Shown here piece by piece: positions 15,283 to 23,704 of a stretch of DNA of 64,000 nt. This DNA comes from VXNJ01 sp965249595 (GTDB lineage Bacteria > Chloroflexota > UBA11872 > VXNJ01), in the NCBI GenBank assembly GCA_965249595.1, contig OZ252242.1, positions 2,037,232 to 2,101,231 of the forward strand. Reading direction: 5' to 3'. The translations under genes were made by a program, and so were the position numbers. The notes below the pieces were generated by a model. It saw only the letters and a program-made list of their open reading frames with translations. It was not told the DNA's origin and did not search any database. Each line of letters begins with the position of its first letter. Positions within the stretch are counted from its first letter, which is position 1.

Positions 15283-17038
15283 AATTGGTCGCCAACGGCG
15301 ACCGGCACCCCGACTTTCGCGACGCTTGCTGGTATTGGGTGCCGCCAATGTGATGCTGGCCGCCGGTGTCGTGCAAGCTTTGGTTCGCATTCAAGGGCTC
15401 GACACAAACTCCCACACCGCCGATGCGACATTGCAATTGCGCGCCGAGAGTCTGCTTGAGCCGCGACGCGGGGACATCATCGACGCCCGCGGAAACCCCA
15501 TGGCGATGACTTACTCAACCTATCGCTTAGTAGCCTCGCCGGGCAATCTGGGCGACGAAGCATTAGCGCAATCGATCGACCTTATAGCTCGATCCACCGG
15601 GCTATCGGTAGAAGAATTAAACAATCGCATCATTGAACGCAATTCGCTGTATACGATCCTTGCCAAGGGCCTCGAATCGGAGACGGCGAGCCAGATTCAA
15701 AAGGCGGTCACGGACGGCGACGTTGGTGGACTGCAACTCGAATTAGAACCGCGTCGGCGTTACCCGTCGGGGCCACTGGCCTCTCACTTACTCGGCTACA
15801 CCGACGGCCAGAACGCTGGCCGGGCCGGCACCGAAGCCTACTACGATGACCACCTGCGCGGGCGCCCCGGGAGGGTCATCGTCGATCGCGATCCGCTCGG
15901 GCGCCCCATCCCTGTGGGCCGATCGATCGTGACCGCCGCAGAGCCCGGCGGGGCAATCCAGTTGACGATCGATCGCCGGATTCAGATGAAAGTTGAATCC
16001 ATCTTGCGACGGTCACTAGGGACCTATGGATCCAACAGCGGCAGCATCATCGTAATTAATCCCAATGACGGTGCAATCCTGGCATTGGCAAACGAACCGC
16101 ACTTTAACCCCGATCAAATGGCGCAATATTCGGAGATCGGACCTGAATTCCTAAATTCTTCCGTCCAATTGGTTTATGAACCCGGATCGACGTTCAAGTT
16201 AATTACGATGGCTGCCGGTCTTGACGCGGGCGCGATTAGTCCCACCACCATTCATGATTTTCCCGGCCAAATTGAATACGGCGGCCGCGAAATTGCCAAT
16301 TGGGACAAGCTGACTTACCCCGGGCAGAACATGACAAGCGTTCTGCAACACTCCTCAAATACCGGGGCAGTTTGGGTGGCCGATCGGCTCGGGCCACCGC
16401 TTTTCTACCAGTACTTGAGGGCATTCGGCATCGGGGAAGCCACCGGTGTCGACCTGGCCGGCGAAATAAATGGAATTGTGCGTTTTTCCGACCAGCCGGG
16501 CTGGTATCCGAGCGATCTAGCCACAAATTCATTCGGCCAGGGGCTGGCCGCCACACCGCTGCAGATTGCCAGCGCAATCGGGGTCATCGCCAATGGCGGC
16601 ACACTGCTACGCCCACGCGTCGTCCGGTCGGTTATGAACGCCGCTGGATCTAGTCGACCGACCAGAGCGATCCCGATCCGGCGGGTAATTTCAACCGAGG
16701 CGGCCAAACAGCTAATCCGCATGATGTACAGCGCCGAGCGGGCAATTCCCAATAACGTCGCCGTTAACCGCCAATTCGATACCGTGGGGAAGACTGCCAC
16801 CACCGAAATTCCGATCGAATCGGGCTACTCGCAGAACTCGACCATCCCGAGCTACGTCGGTTTCGGGCCGGCGCGCGCTCCGCAAGCGCTGGTGCTTGTA
16901 AAGATTGACGCTCCTGTTTACGGTCGCTGGGCCAGCGAAGTTGCTGCGCCAATCTTTAACGAGATCGTCGCATCGGTATTCCCGATGCTGGGAATTGAAC
17001 CCATGACTCCGCTTACGCCAGCCGGCAACGGCGCTTAA
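15272..17038 (+). CDS. ftsI: Septal peptidoglycan transpeptidase (PBP3/FtsI)
   Basis: A class B penicillin-binding protein of about 588 residues that cross-links septal peptidoglycan. It has an N-terminal anchor helix (about 20-38), a pedestal/dimer domain with LLEPRRGDIIDARGNPMAM, and a transpeptidase domain. Catalytic motifs are Ser306-Thr-Phe-Lys in EPGSTFKLIT and Ser361-Ser-Asn in HSSNTG. The third motif reads Lys507-Thr-Ala instead of the usual Lys-Thr-Gly (VGKTATTE). The start is TTG at 15272, overlapping the end of ftsL by 11 bases and suggesting translational coupling. The frame is open further upstream inside ftsL, but that would add a non-homologous extension. ftsW follows after three bases. 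Confidence 0.93.
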   Translation: MSIEIGRQRRPAPRLSRRLLVLGAANVMLAAGVVQALVRIQGLDTNSHTADATLQLRAESLLEPRRGDIIDARGNPMAMTYSTYRLVASPGNLGDEALAQSIDLIARSTGLSVEELNNRIIERNSLYTILAKGLESETASQIQKAVTDGDVGGLQLELEPRRRYPSGPLASHLLGYTDGQNAGRAGTEAYYDDHLRGRPGRVIVDRDPLGRPIPVGRSIVTAAEPGGAIQLTIDRRIQMKVESILRRSLGTYGSNSGSIIVINPNDGAILALANEPHFNPDQMAQYSEIGPEFLNSSVQLVYEPGSTFKLITMAAGLDAGAISPTTIHDFPGQIEYGGREIANWDKLTYPGQNMTSVLQHSSNTGAVWVADRLGPPLFYQYLRAFGIGEATGVDLAGEINGIVRFSDQPGWYPSDLATNSFGQGLAATPLQIASAIGVIANGGTLLRPRVVRSVMNAAGSSRPTRAIPIRRVISTEAAKQLIRMMYSAERAIPNNVAVNRQFDTVGKTATTEIPIESGYSQNSTIPSYVGFGPARAPQALVLVKIDAPVYGRWASEVAAPIFNEIVASVFPMLGIEPMTPLTPAGNGA

Positions 17039-17041
17039 ACG

Positions 17042-18190
17042 ATGGCATCGTCGATTCCGCACCTGCGCCGGTTGCCCTGGGAAGACTTGCGCTGGCCCGC
17101 CAACGATTGGGTTTTGCTGGTTCTCAGCATCGTAATATCCCTGCTCGGGACGGTGATGGTGGCCAGCGCCGCAATGCCGTTTACGCCCGCCGACAGCGGA
17201 TTGCTCAATTCAGCGGTCGTTAAACAAATAGCGATTGTTGGTGCTGGATTGGGGGTGGCGCTAGGTGTATCGCTGATCGATTACCACTCCATCGCCCGGC
17301 GTTGGGTGCTCATTTACGGAACGGCAATAGTTGCACTGGTGGCGGTATTGGCCTACGGCTACTTTGAGGGCGGACCGACCGCCCGTTGGCTTCAATTCGG
17401 CGGATTGTCAGTTCAACCATCCGAATTTGGCAAGATCGCCCTAATCGTTGCCGTGGCCGCCATCAGTTGGCAATATCGTGATCGCTTGCGCAATGGGCAC
17501 GTAGTCCTGCGGATTGCGGCCGTGGCCTTGGCCCCAATCCTGTTGGTGATGCTCGAACCGGACCTGTCGACCGCGGTTACCATGGCCCTCGCCGGGCTGT
17601 CGGTGCTCTATGTCGCCGGCGTGCCGATTCGCTACATCGTCCTGGCAATCGTGATTGTGGTGATTGCCGCAACAGTGCTCATTCTCGCCCGCCAATTTGA
17701 CTATCAAATTGCCCGGGTCCTGTCCTTTTTCAACCCGGAAGCAAATCTGGCATCCACCAATTACCAGATTCGTCAGTCGACGCTGGCCCTCGGTTCGGGC
17801 GGCATATCCGGCAAGGGCATTGGAATGGGAGCGATCAAGTACCTGTACCTACCGGTTTCAACTTCAGATTCAATATTTGCGGTGATCGGTGAGGAACTGG
17901 GTCTGGTAGGAACGATTGGAGTGGTCGCGGCCTACCTAACGTTGCTCGCCCGCGGGCTATGGCACGCTCTGCGCGCACCCGACGCGCTTGGGGCAAGTCT
18001 GGCCGCCGGCATTACGACCCTGATTGTTGCCCAGGCCTTTCTCAATATGCTCGTGGTCACCGGCCAGGTACCAGTTACCGGTCTGCCTTTGCCGCTGATT
18101 TCGGCCGGCGGATCTTCACATCTGATTACGATGGCCATGCTCGGAATCTTGATGAACGTGGCGCGTTCAGCGCGCCTGGACAGACTCTGA
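17042..18190 (+). CDS. ftsW: Septal peptidoglycan glycosyltransferase FtsW
   Basis: FtsW is a SEDS-family polytopic protein that polymerises lipid II at the septum together with FtsI. It has 382 residues and about ten membrane helices. Recognisable SEDS features are ARWLQFGGLSVQPSEFGKI (helix 4-5 region), MLEPDLSTAV, NYQIRQSTLALGSGGISGKG in the large extracytoplasmic loop, the FAVIGEELGLVG segment and the closing PLPLISAGGSS. The putative catalytic Asp would lie in the extracytoplasmic loop. ATG 17042 is three bases after ftsI, and its stop shares a base with the murG start (TGATG), so the genes are probably coupled. Assignment to FtsW rather than RodA comes from the dcw context. Confidence 0.95.
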   Translation: MASSIPHLRRLPWEDLRWPANDWVLLVLSIVISLLGTVMVASAAMPFTPADSGLLNSAVVKQIAIVGAGLGVALGVSLIDYHSIARRWVLIYGTAIVALVAVLAYGYFEGGPTARWLQFGGLSVQPSEFGKIALIVAVAAISWQYRDRLRNGHVVLRIAAVALAPILLVMLEPDLSTAVTMALAGLSVLYVAGVPIRYIVLAIVIVVIAATVLILARQFDYQIARVLSFFNPEANLASTNYQIRQSTLALGSGGISGKGIGMGAIKYLYLPVSTSDSIFAVIGEELGLVGTIGVVAAYLTLLARGLWHALRAPDALGASLAAGITTLIVAQAFLNMLVVTGQVPVTGLPLPLISAGGSSHLITMAMLGILMNVARSARLDRL

Positions 18191-19278
18191 TGCGGCTGCT
18201 GATATGCGGTGGGGGCACGGCCGGCCATATCATGCCGGCGGTGGCGGTCGTTGAACAGCTTCGTCAAGCACAGCCATCGATTTCGGTATTGGCCCTTGCA
18301 TCCAAGCGGCAACTGGACCAAAAACTATATTCCCGGCATGGCATCGAATGCCTTCAATTGAACTCCGCGCCCATCGCCGGAGTAAGCGCTTGGGAAGCTT
18401 CCGTAAACGCAATCCGCAACGCCTCGGCATTCTTGGCGGCCCTGGCCATGGCCCGCACGTTTTCACCCACCGTTGCCCTCTCAACCGGCGGCTATCCATC
18501 GGTTCCGGGGGCGCTGGCAACGCGCGCGCTTGGCCGGCCAATGGTGCTCCTGGCGGTCGACGAACACCCCGGCCTGGCAGTGCGCACACAGGCTAAATTC
18601 GCCAGCCGCATTGCCTGTGCAACACCGGCTACGGCGCTACGGCTGGGGGCTGGCAAGTCCCAACCCACCGGTCTGCCGCTGCGTCTGCAATTTGACCACC
18701 CGAACGCCGAGGCCGCGCGAAATCGTTTCGGCGTACCTTCGGGCCGGTCATTGGTAGTCGTGGTGGGGGGGAGCCAAGGTGCCCGTGTCATCAACGAGGC
18801 GGTCATCGCAAATATGGAACGCCTGCTGGATCTGGCTCATGTTGTCCATCTGACCGGCAACGCGGGAGTTAAAGACGCCATTGGTGCGCGTGCGCGATTG
18901 ACGCCGGACGAGGCCGAGCGCTACCGTCCTGTTGAATTCCTCAACTGCGAGTATGCCGATCTACTCGCCGCCGCCGACCTAGTTGTTGGCCGCGCCGGCG
19001 CCGGCGCCGTGGCCGAGTTGGCATCCTCCGGCCGCCCGGCTTTACTGGTACCGGGCCAATTCGCAGCCGGGCACCAGATGGTTAACGCCGCCCGCTATGC
19101 GGCCAGTGGAGCCGCGATCGTTTTGGCGGAAGAGGACTTAAAGCGCCTCCCCGACACAATCGGCGAGCTGCTTACGGACCGGCCTTTGCTCGCCCAAATG
19201 GCGGCGGCGGCGCATTCTCAAGCCACTCCGGGGGCCGCTGCCGCGGTGGCCGAGATGTTGAGAGAAATTGCCGCATGA
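18190..19278 (+). CDS. murG: MurG, lipid I N-acetylglucosaminyltransferase
   Basis: MurG adds N-acetylglucosamine from UDP-GlcNAc to lipid I on the inner face of the membrane, producing lipid II. The 362-residue GT28 enzyme starts MRLLICGGGTAGHIMPA, the N-terminal Gly-rich loop that contacts the lipid I phosphates, and has VVVVGGSQGARVINEAV in the C-terminal nucleotide-binding domain, followed by VVGRAGAGAVAELASSGRP, the family signature. The open frame extends back to 17959, but ATG 18190 overlaps the ftsW stop by one base and begins with the conserved N-terminus. Its last four bases overlap murC (ATGA). Confidence 0.95.
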   Translation: MRLLICGGGTAGHIMPAVAVVEQLRQAQPSISVLALASKRQLDQKLYSRHGIECLQLNSAPIAGVSAWEASVNAIRNASAFLAALAMARTFSPTVALSTGGYPSVPGALATRALGRPMVLLAVDEHPGLAVRTQAKFASRIACATPATALRLGAGKSQPTGLPLRLQFDHPNAEAARNRFGVPSGRSLVVVVGGSQGARVINEAVIANMERLLDLAHVVHLTGNAGVKDAIGARARLTPDEAERYRPVEFLNCEYADLLAAADLVVGRAGAGAVAELASSGRPALLVPGQFAAGHQMVNAARYAASGAAIVLAEEDLKRLPDTIGELLTDRPLLAQMAAAAHSQATPGAAAAVAEMLREIAA

Positions 19279-20669
19279 CAGCGATCACGGCCCGCCTGGT
19301 TGATTGGAATTCGCCACCGCCAATTCATGTTGTTGGAGTTGGCGGAATGGCCATGAGCGGGATAGCCCAAATTGCCCTTGAGCGGGGGGCCAAAGTATCC
19401 GGTTCGGACCTGACTGCTTCTCCATACACCGAACGCCTGGCTTGCCACGGCGCCCGTATCAGCATCGGACATTGCGGCAACAATTTGGGCGGCGCCGAAT
19501 TGGTTGTCCACTCCGCTTCCATTCCATGTGCCAACCCCGAACTGCGCGAGGCCCGTCGACGGCAACTGCCAATCATTAGCCGAGCCGATTTCATCGCCGA
19601 ATTACTCTCCGAGAAACAAACTATCGCCGTTGCCGGAACCCACGGCAAGACCTCGACCGCAGCCATGGTTGCTTACGCGCTCTCTCGGCTGGGCATGGAT
19701 CCGGCCTATTTGGTCGGCGCCTACATACCGCAGCTGCGGGGCAATGCCGCCTGGGGGCGGGGAGAACAGATGGTGGTCGAGGCAGATGAATATGCCAAGG
19801 CGTTCCTCGCTTATCGGCCGGCCGTCGCGGTTATCGGGCACCTCGAGCCCGACCACCTGGACTACTACGGCTCTGAGGCCGGTCTCTACGAGGCGTTCGC
19901 CGGCTTCGCCGGCCGCGTCCTAACTGGCGGGGCACTGGTGGCAAGAACCGAAATAGCCCAGGTTGACTCGGCTTGCCAGGCCTCAACAGCACGGGTGGTC
20001 AGCTTTGGTTTCAGCGGCCAATGGCGCCTGGTTTCCCAGCGTCCCGCAGGTACCGGTCAAGTGGTAACTATTTCCGGCCCCGAAAAATTCGCGGCCACCG
20101 CACCGCTGGCCGTGCCGGGGGAGCACAACGCCCTAAATGCGCTCGCCGCGACCGCCGCGTTGGCCCAGATCGGCGTTGATCCAGCCAATGCATTTGCAGC
20201 CCTGGCCGACTTCGCAGGAACCGACCGACGCTTTTCATTGGCAATGTCTGGCAACGCGATACGCATCTACGACGACTATGCCCATCACCCTACGGAGATC
20301 GCCGCGGCCATCGCAGCAGCCCGCGGCATCGAGCCTGTCGCCAAGCGATTGTGGGTGGTCTTCCAACCGCACCTGCGTTCGCGCACCGCCAATCTTTTCG
20401 GCGGTTTTGCGCAGGCGCTGCAGGGGGCCGACAAAGTCACCATCTGCCACATCTATTCACCGCCGGGGCGCGATAACGATCATGCCGTCAGCGCCGCCGA
20501 CCTAGCGGCGGCGGTTGGCCCGCAGGCGGGCAGCGCCGCCAATTTTGGTGATGCCTACGCAACGATCACCCTCAACGCCCGCGCTGGCGACCTCATCCTC
20601 TGCCTTGGGGCTGGTGACATCGTAGACCTCTCGGCGAGATTGGCATCCTGGCTGGAGGAGAGGAGATGA
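19275..20669 (+). CDS. murC: UDP-N-acetylmuramate-L-alanine ligase MurC
   Basis: MurC adds L-alanine to UDP-MurNAc in the cytoplasm with ATP. The 464 residues follow the Mur ligase order: N-terminal UDP-binding domain with GVGGMAMSGIAQIALERGA, central ATPase with P-loop GTHGKTSTA (121-129) and EADEYAKAFL, then HLEPDHLDYYG, and a C-terminal domain beginning IYDDYAHHPTEI. The GVGGxGMSG-like N-terminus and DYAHHP distinguish MurC from MurD/E/F. It overlaps murG and murB by four bases each. The other three ligases of the pathway (MurD, MurE, MurF) are not encoded in the window. Confidence 0.95.
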   Translation: MTAITARLVDWNSPPPIHVVGVGGMAMSGIAQIALERGAKVSGSDLTASPYTERLACHGARISIGHCGNNLGGAELVVHSASIPCANPELREARRRQLPIISRADFIAELLSEKQTIAVAGTHGKTSTAAMVAYALSRLGMDPAYLVGAYIPQLRGNAAWGRGEQMVVEADEYAKAFLAYRPAVAVIGHLEPDHLDYYGSEAGLYEAFAGFAGRVLTGGALVARTEIAQVDSACQASTARVVSFGFSGQWRLVSQRPAGTGQVVTISGPEKFAATAPLAVPGEHNALNALAATAALAQIGVDPANAFAALADFAGTDRRFSLAMSGNAIRIYDDYAHHPTEIAAAIAAARGIEPVAKRLWVVFQPHLRSRTANLFGGFAQALQGADKVTICHIYSPPGRDNDHAVSAADLAAAVGPQAGSAANFGDAYATITLNARAGDLILCLGAGDIVDLSARLASWLEERR

Positions 20670-21580
20670 CCGGTCCGGCGCTGAAATGGCCGGCCGGGCC
20701 GCCGGTTTTGAGCAATGCCGCTTTGGCCGAATATTCCTATTTCCGCATTGGCGGCCCGGCCGAATATTTGGCAACCGCCGAAAGTGCCAAGCAATTGGTC
20801 AACCTGCTAAACGCCGCCCACCACTTCCAATTGGCCATTACGATGCTGGGCGAGGCCTCCAACGTCCTAATTGGCGATGATGGCATCGCCGGCCTTGTAA
20901 TCGTCAACCGGGCCCGCCAATTGACAATCGGCTCAAACGCGCGGATCGTTGCCGAATCCGGCGTATTGATGGGGCAGCTCGCGCGCACAGCGGCACGCGC
21001 CAATATCTCCGGTTTTGAATTTGCGGTCGGGATACCGGGCACCGTCGGTGGTTCAGTGTGGGGCAACGCCGGTTGTTTCGGGTCGGACATGGCCGCCATA
21101 TTGGAACAGGCGCTACTTTGGCGCCCAAGCGGCACGACCAACGTCGCCGCCCGCGATCTGGGATTTGGCTACCGCCATTGTTCTCTGCAGAGCGAGGCAT
21201 CACCGGTGGCGATTATCAAAGCGCAATTGATCGGTAATCCGGGCGAATTGGGCGACATCCAACGCGCAATGCAATCAATTTCAGCGCGCCGACGGGCAAG
21301 TCAACCGGCCGACCGCAGCGCCGGATCGATATTCAAAAACCCTCCCGGGGCGCAGGCCGGGCAACTGATCGAAGCGGCCGACCTCAAAGGCCGCCACGTC
21401 GGCGGCGCCGTGGTCTCATCACAGCACGCCAACTTCATCGTCAATGACGGGGGAGCAAGCGCCGCCGACGTGGCGGCCCTGATGGGGCAGATCATTCGCC
21501 GTGTTGCCGAGGTCAGCGGCTTCCAGCTGCAACCGGAGATCCGGCGCTTGGGAACCGGATTCGGCACGGAACATTGTTAG
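20666..21580 (+). CDS. murB: UDP-N-acetylenolpyruvoylglucosamine reductase MurB
   Basis: MurB is an FAD enzyme that reduces UDP-GlcNAc-enolpyruvate to UDP-MurNAc with NADPH. It has 304 residues with the FAD_binding_4 fold: YFRIGGPAEYLATAES near the N-terminus, LGEASNVLIGDDGIAGLVI, and GFEFAVGIPGTVGGSVWGNAG covering the flavin loop. The C-terminal domain has RSAGSIFKNPPG, where the catalytic Ser lies, and ends VRRLGTGFG-like as IRRLGTGFG. It lacks the long Tyr-loop of type I enzymes, so it is type II. It overlaps murC (ATGA) and the ftsQ start, in the middle of the tightly packed cluster. Confidence 0.94.
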   Translation: MTGPALKWPAGPPVLSNAALAEYSYFRIGGPAEYLATAESAKQLVNLLNAAHHFQLAITMLGEASNVLIGDDGIAGLVIVNRARQLTIGSNARIVAESGVLMGQLARTAARANISGFEFAVGIPGTVGGSVWGNAGCFGSDMAAILEQALLWRPSGTTNVAARDLGFGYRHCSLQSEASPVAIIKAQLIGNPGELGDIQRAMQSISARRRASQPADRSAGSIFKNPPGAQAGQLIEAADLKGRHVGGAVVSSQHANFIVNDGGASAADVAALMGQIIRRVAEVSGFQLQPEIRRLGTGFGTEHC

Positions 21581-22329
21581 ATCTGCTAGAGCGAAACCAG
21601 GCCCGCTGGCTGGCCTTGGCGCTGGCATGCGCCCTCTCGGCGATATTGGCGTGGTTGCTGACCGCCGAGCAATTTTCAATATCTAGCATCCAGTCCAACG
21701 TTTATTCCGACCAACCGGCAAGGCCGCCGTTAAGTCCTGCCCAGTTGCGTGATGCCATTGGCCCCACCGATAACGTTTTTCTGCTAAACAGCCGGAAAAT
21801 CGTCGCCGCCTTGGTCAACAATCCGGCGGTTGGTTGGGCGGTGGTGGACCCGAAAGTAAGCGGGTCGGTGAATGTAGGATTACAACCGACGCGGGCGGTT
21901 GCCAATTGGTCTAACGGCGGGCGCTTCGTGACCGTCGGCCCGGCGGGGCAGGTCGTCGCCGAAGGTTATAACCAGCAACTCCACTTGGTGATTGCCAGTC
22001 CGCGGGCGCAATCAGATTACGACGGGCTCGACCCGGCGGTTTTGCACGCCGGCCATTTGCTCAGAACGACCTTGCCGACACTTGGAATGACCCTGGCTCA
22101 CATCGAATATTCGCCACAGTCAGGCATCGTTGGATTAACTAGCGACGGCGTCCGCCTGTACGTTGGTCCGCCGCTTGAGATCGCCGAAAAATTGACCGCA
22201 CTGGCCACCGTTGTAGATCATGCTCGCCGATCTGGCCAGCAACCGGTTCGGATCGACCTGCGACCGGTCGAATTTCCCACATACCGGACGGAACCCAGCG
22301 GAACTGGCCAAACACGAGGGAGCGGATGA
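21574..22329 (+). CDS. ftsQ: FtsQ/DivIB cell-division protein
   Basis: A bitopic division protein of 251 residues. It has a short cytoplasmic N-terminus, a membrane helix at about 12-31 (LALALACALSAILAWLLTAE), then a POTRA-like domain in which FSISSIQSNVYSDQPARPPL and NVFLLNSRKIVAALVNNPAV are typical, followed by a beta domain to the end. In other bacteria FtsQ docks FtsL and FtsB and regulates septal synthesis. Sequence similarity is weak as usual, so the call leans on topology and on the location between murB and ftsA. The start is TTG at 21574, overlapping the murB stop; it overlaps the ftsA start as ATGATGA. Confidence 0.82.
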   Translation: MLDLLERNQARWLALALACALSAILAWLLTAEQFSISSIQSNVYSDQPARPPLSPAQLRDAIGPTDNVFLLNSRKIVAALVNNPAVGWAVVDPKVSGSVNVGLQPTRAVANWSNGGRFVTVGPAGQVVAEGYNQQLHLVIASPRAQSDYDGLDPAVLHAGHLLRTTLPTLGMTLAHIEYSPQSGIVGLTSDGVRLYVGPPLEIAEKLTALATVVDHARRSGQQPVRIDLRPVEFPTYRTEPSGTGQTRGSG

Positions 22330-23576
22330 TGAGACGCCCTGACGCGGTGGCCGGCCTGGAGATTGGTTCCTTTAAGACGATCGCGGTCATTGCTGAGCGC
22401 TACCGGAATGATCAAACCCACATCCTCGGTGTCGGTTCAGCCCCCACGCAGGGCGTCTTTCGCGGTCAAGTCATCGATATCGAGGCCGCCGGCCACTCCA
22501 TCCGCGAGGCGGTAAGCCAAGCCGAAATGGCCGCTGGTGTGGAGGTAAGCCGCGCCTGCGTTGGAATCGGAGGGTCGCACCTGGTAACAGTCACCGGAAC
22601 CGCCGGGATTCTGCTACGCGCCAATGAGAGACATTTCCGCAGCCGCCACGTTCGGCAATTGATGTCCCGCCTAACTGATTCGGCAACCACGAGCGATCGA
22701 GAAGTCATCTACATAAATCCCGAGTCATTCGTAATCGACGGCACCGCCCGAACCGCTGACCCAATAGGGTTGGCAGGGCGCCGATTGACGTTGACTGCGG
22801 TGATGGTTACGGGCACCTCCGGGTCGCTGCGGAACCAGGCCGACGCCCTCAAACGCACCCGCCTCGAGATTGACTTCGCATTGCTCCAGCCGTTTGCCGC
22901 ATCAAGCGCCTGCTTGAGCGAAGAGCAAATGAACTCAGGAGTCGCGGTGCTAGACATCGGCCAAAGCACCACCGATGCGATGGTGTTTCAGGGCGGGTCA
23001 TTCAAGCTGCTACATTCGATACCAATTGCCGGTGCAGCGGTTACCGCTGATGTTTCCAAGGGCCTGCACATCCCCGCCGCGGAGGCCGAGGAGGTCAAAC
23101 TCTCCTACGGCGACATCACCGCCCCCGGCGCGGACTACCACGTTCAGGCCCGGACATTTGACGCCAATTCGCGCAAGGTCGAAGCAGAATTTCTGTATGA
23201 GATCATCGACGCCCGGTACGAGGACATCCTGTTGCGAGCTCGCCGGGTGCTCGACGACGCCGGGATGTTGTACCACTTGGCCGCCGGCGTCGTATTGACT
23301 GGAGGAGGTGCCCAGATGCCAGGGCTCGAACGCCTCGCCCAATCTGTATTCAAAGGTCCGGTTGGTATCGGTCGGCCCCCCTTCCTATTCGGCATGGATC
23401 CCCGCTTGCGTAGCCCCGAATACGCCACTGCCGTCGGCCTGGCCCTGGCCGGAATTGGTGCGCGCCGCCGAGATAAAGCGCAGGTACCGGGGATTCCGAT
23501 ATCGGGCAATTCGCTCGAGTCGCTGCGAGCCTGGGTTAGCGGATTTTTCCGTCCCAGCGCCGGTTGGTCGGTATGA
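22326..23576 (+). CDS. ftsA: FtsA, actin-like membrane tether of FtsZ
   Basis: FtsA is an actin-fold ATPase that links FtsZ filaments to the membrane. The 416 residues contain VAGLEIGSFKTIAVIAE (phosphate 1), the 1C subdomain after it with GQVIDIEAAGHSIREAV, VAVLDIGQSTTDAMVF (phosphate 2) and GVVLTGGGAQMPGLERL (adenosine motif). The last residues LRAWVSGFFRPSAGW form a short amphipathic helix of the membrane-targeting kind. It overlaps ftsQ by four bases and is followed by a 128-base gap before ftsZ, the longest inside the cluster apart from the mraZ-rsmH junction, so ftsZ may have its own promoter there. Confidence 0.93.
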   Translation: MMRRPDAVAGLEIGSFKTIAVIAERYRNDQTHILGVGSAPTQGVFRGQVIDIEAAGHSIREAVSQAEMAAGVEVSRACVGIGGSHLVTVTGTAGILLRANERHFRSRHVRQLMSRLTDSATTSDREVIYINPESFVIDGTARTADPIGLAGRRLTLTAVMVTGTSGSLRNQADALKRTRLEIDFALLQPFAASSACLSEEQMNSGVAVLDIGQSTTDAMVFQGGSFKLLHSIPIAGAAVTADVSKGLHIPAAEAEEVKLSYGDITAPGADYHVQARTFDANSRKVEAEFLYEIIDARYEDILLRARRVLDDAGMLYHLAAGVVLTGGGAQMPGLERLAQSVFKGPVGIGRPPFLFGMDPRLRSPEYATAVGLALAGIGARRRDKAQVPGIPISGNSLESLRAWVSGFFRPSAGWSV

Positions 23577-23704
23577 TCAGCCCAGCAGCCGAGGCGACAG
23601 TGACCAAAGAACCGCAATCGCCAAGTAACATATATCCATGATTCGCCAGCCAGCGCCCCGGCGTTTCGATCAAGTCAATCCAGTTTCCGCGTCGAGGCGC
23701 GAGC

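Noticed and set aside
17959..18189. Long N-terminal extension of MurG
   Set aside because: The extra frame lies inside ftsW and encodes no homologous sequence; the conserved MurG start coincides with an ATG overlapping the ftsW stop.
23577..23704. A defined sigma-70 promoter for ftsZ
   Set aside because: TAACAT/TATATC-like boxes exist but no matching -35 box at good spacing; too weak to list.
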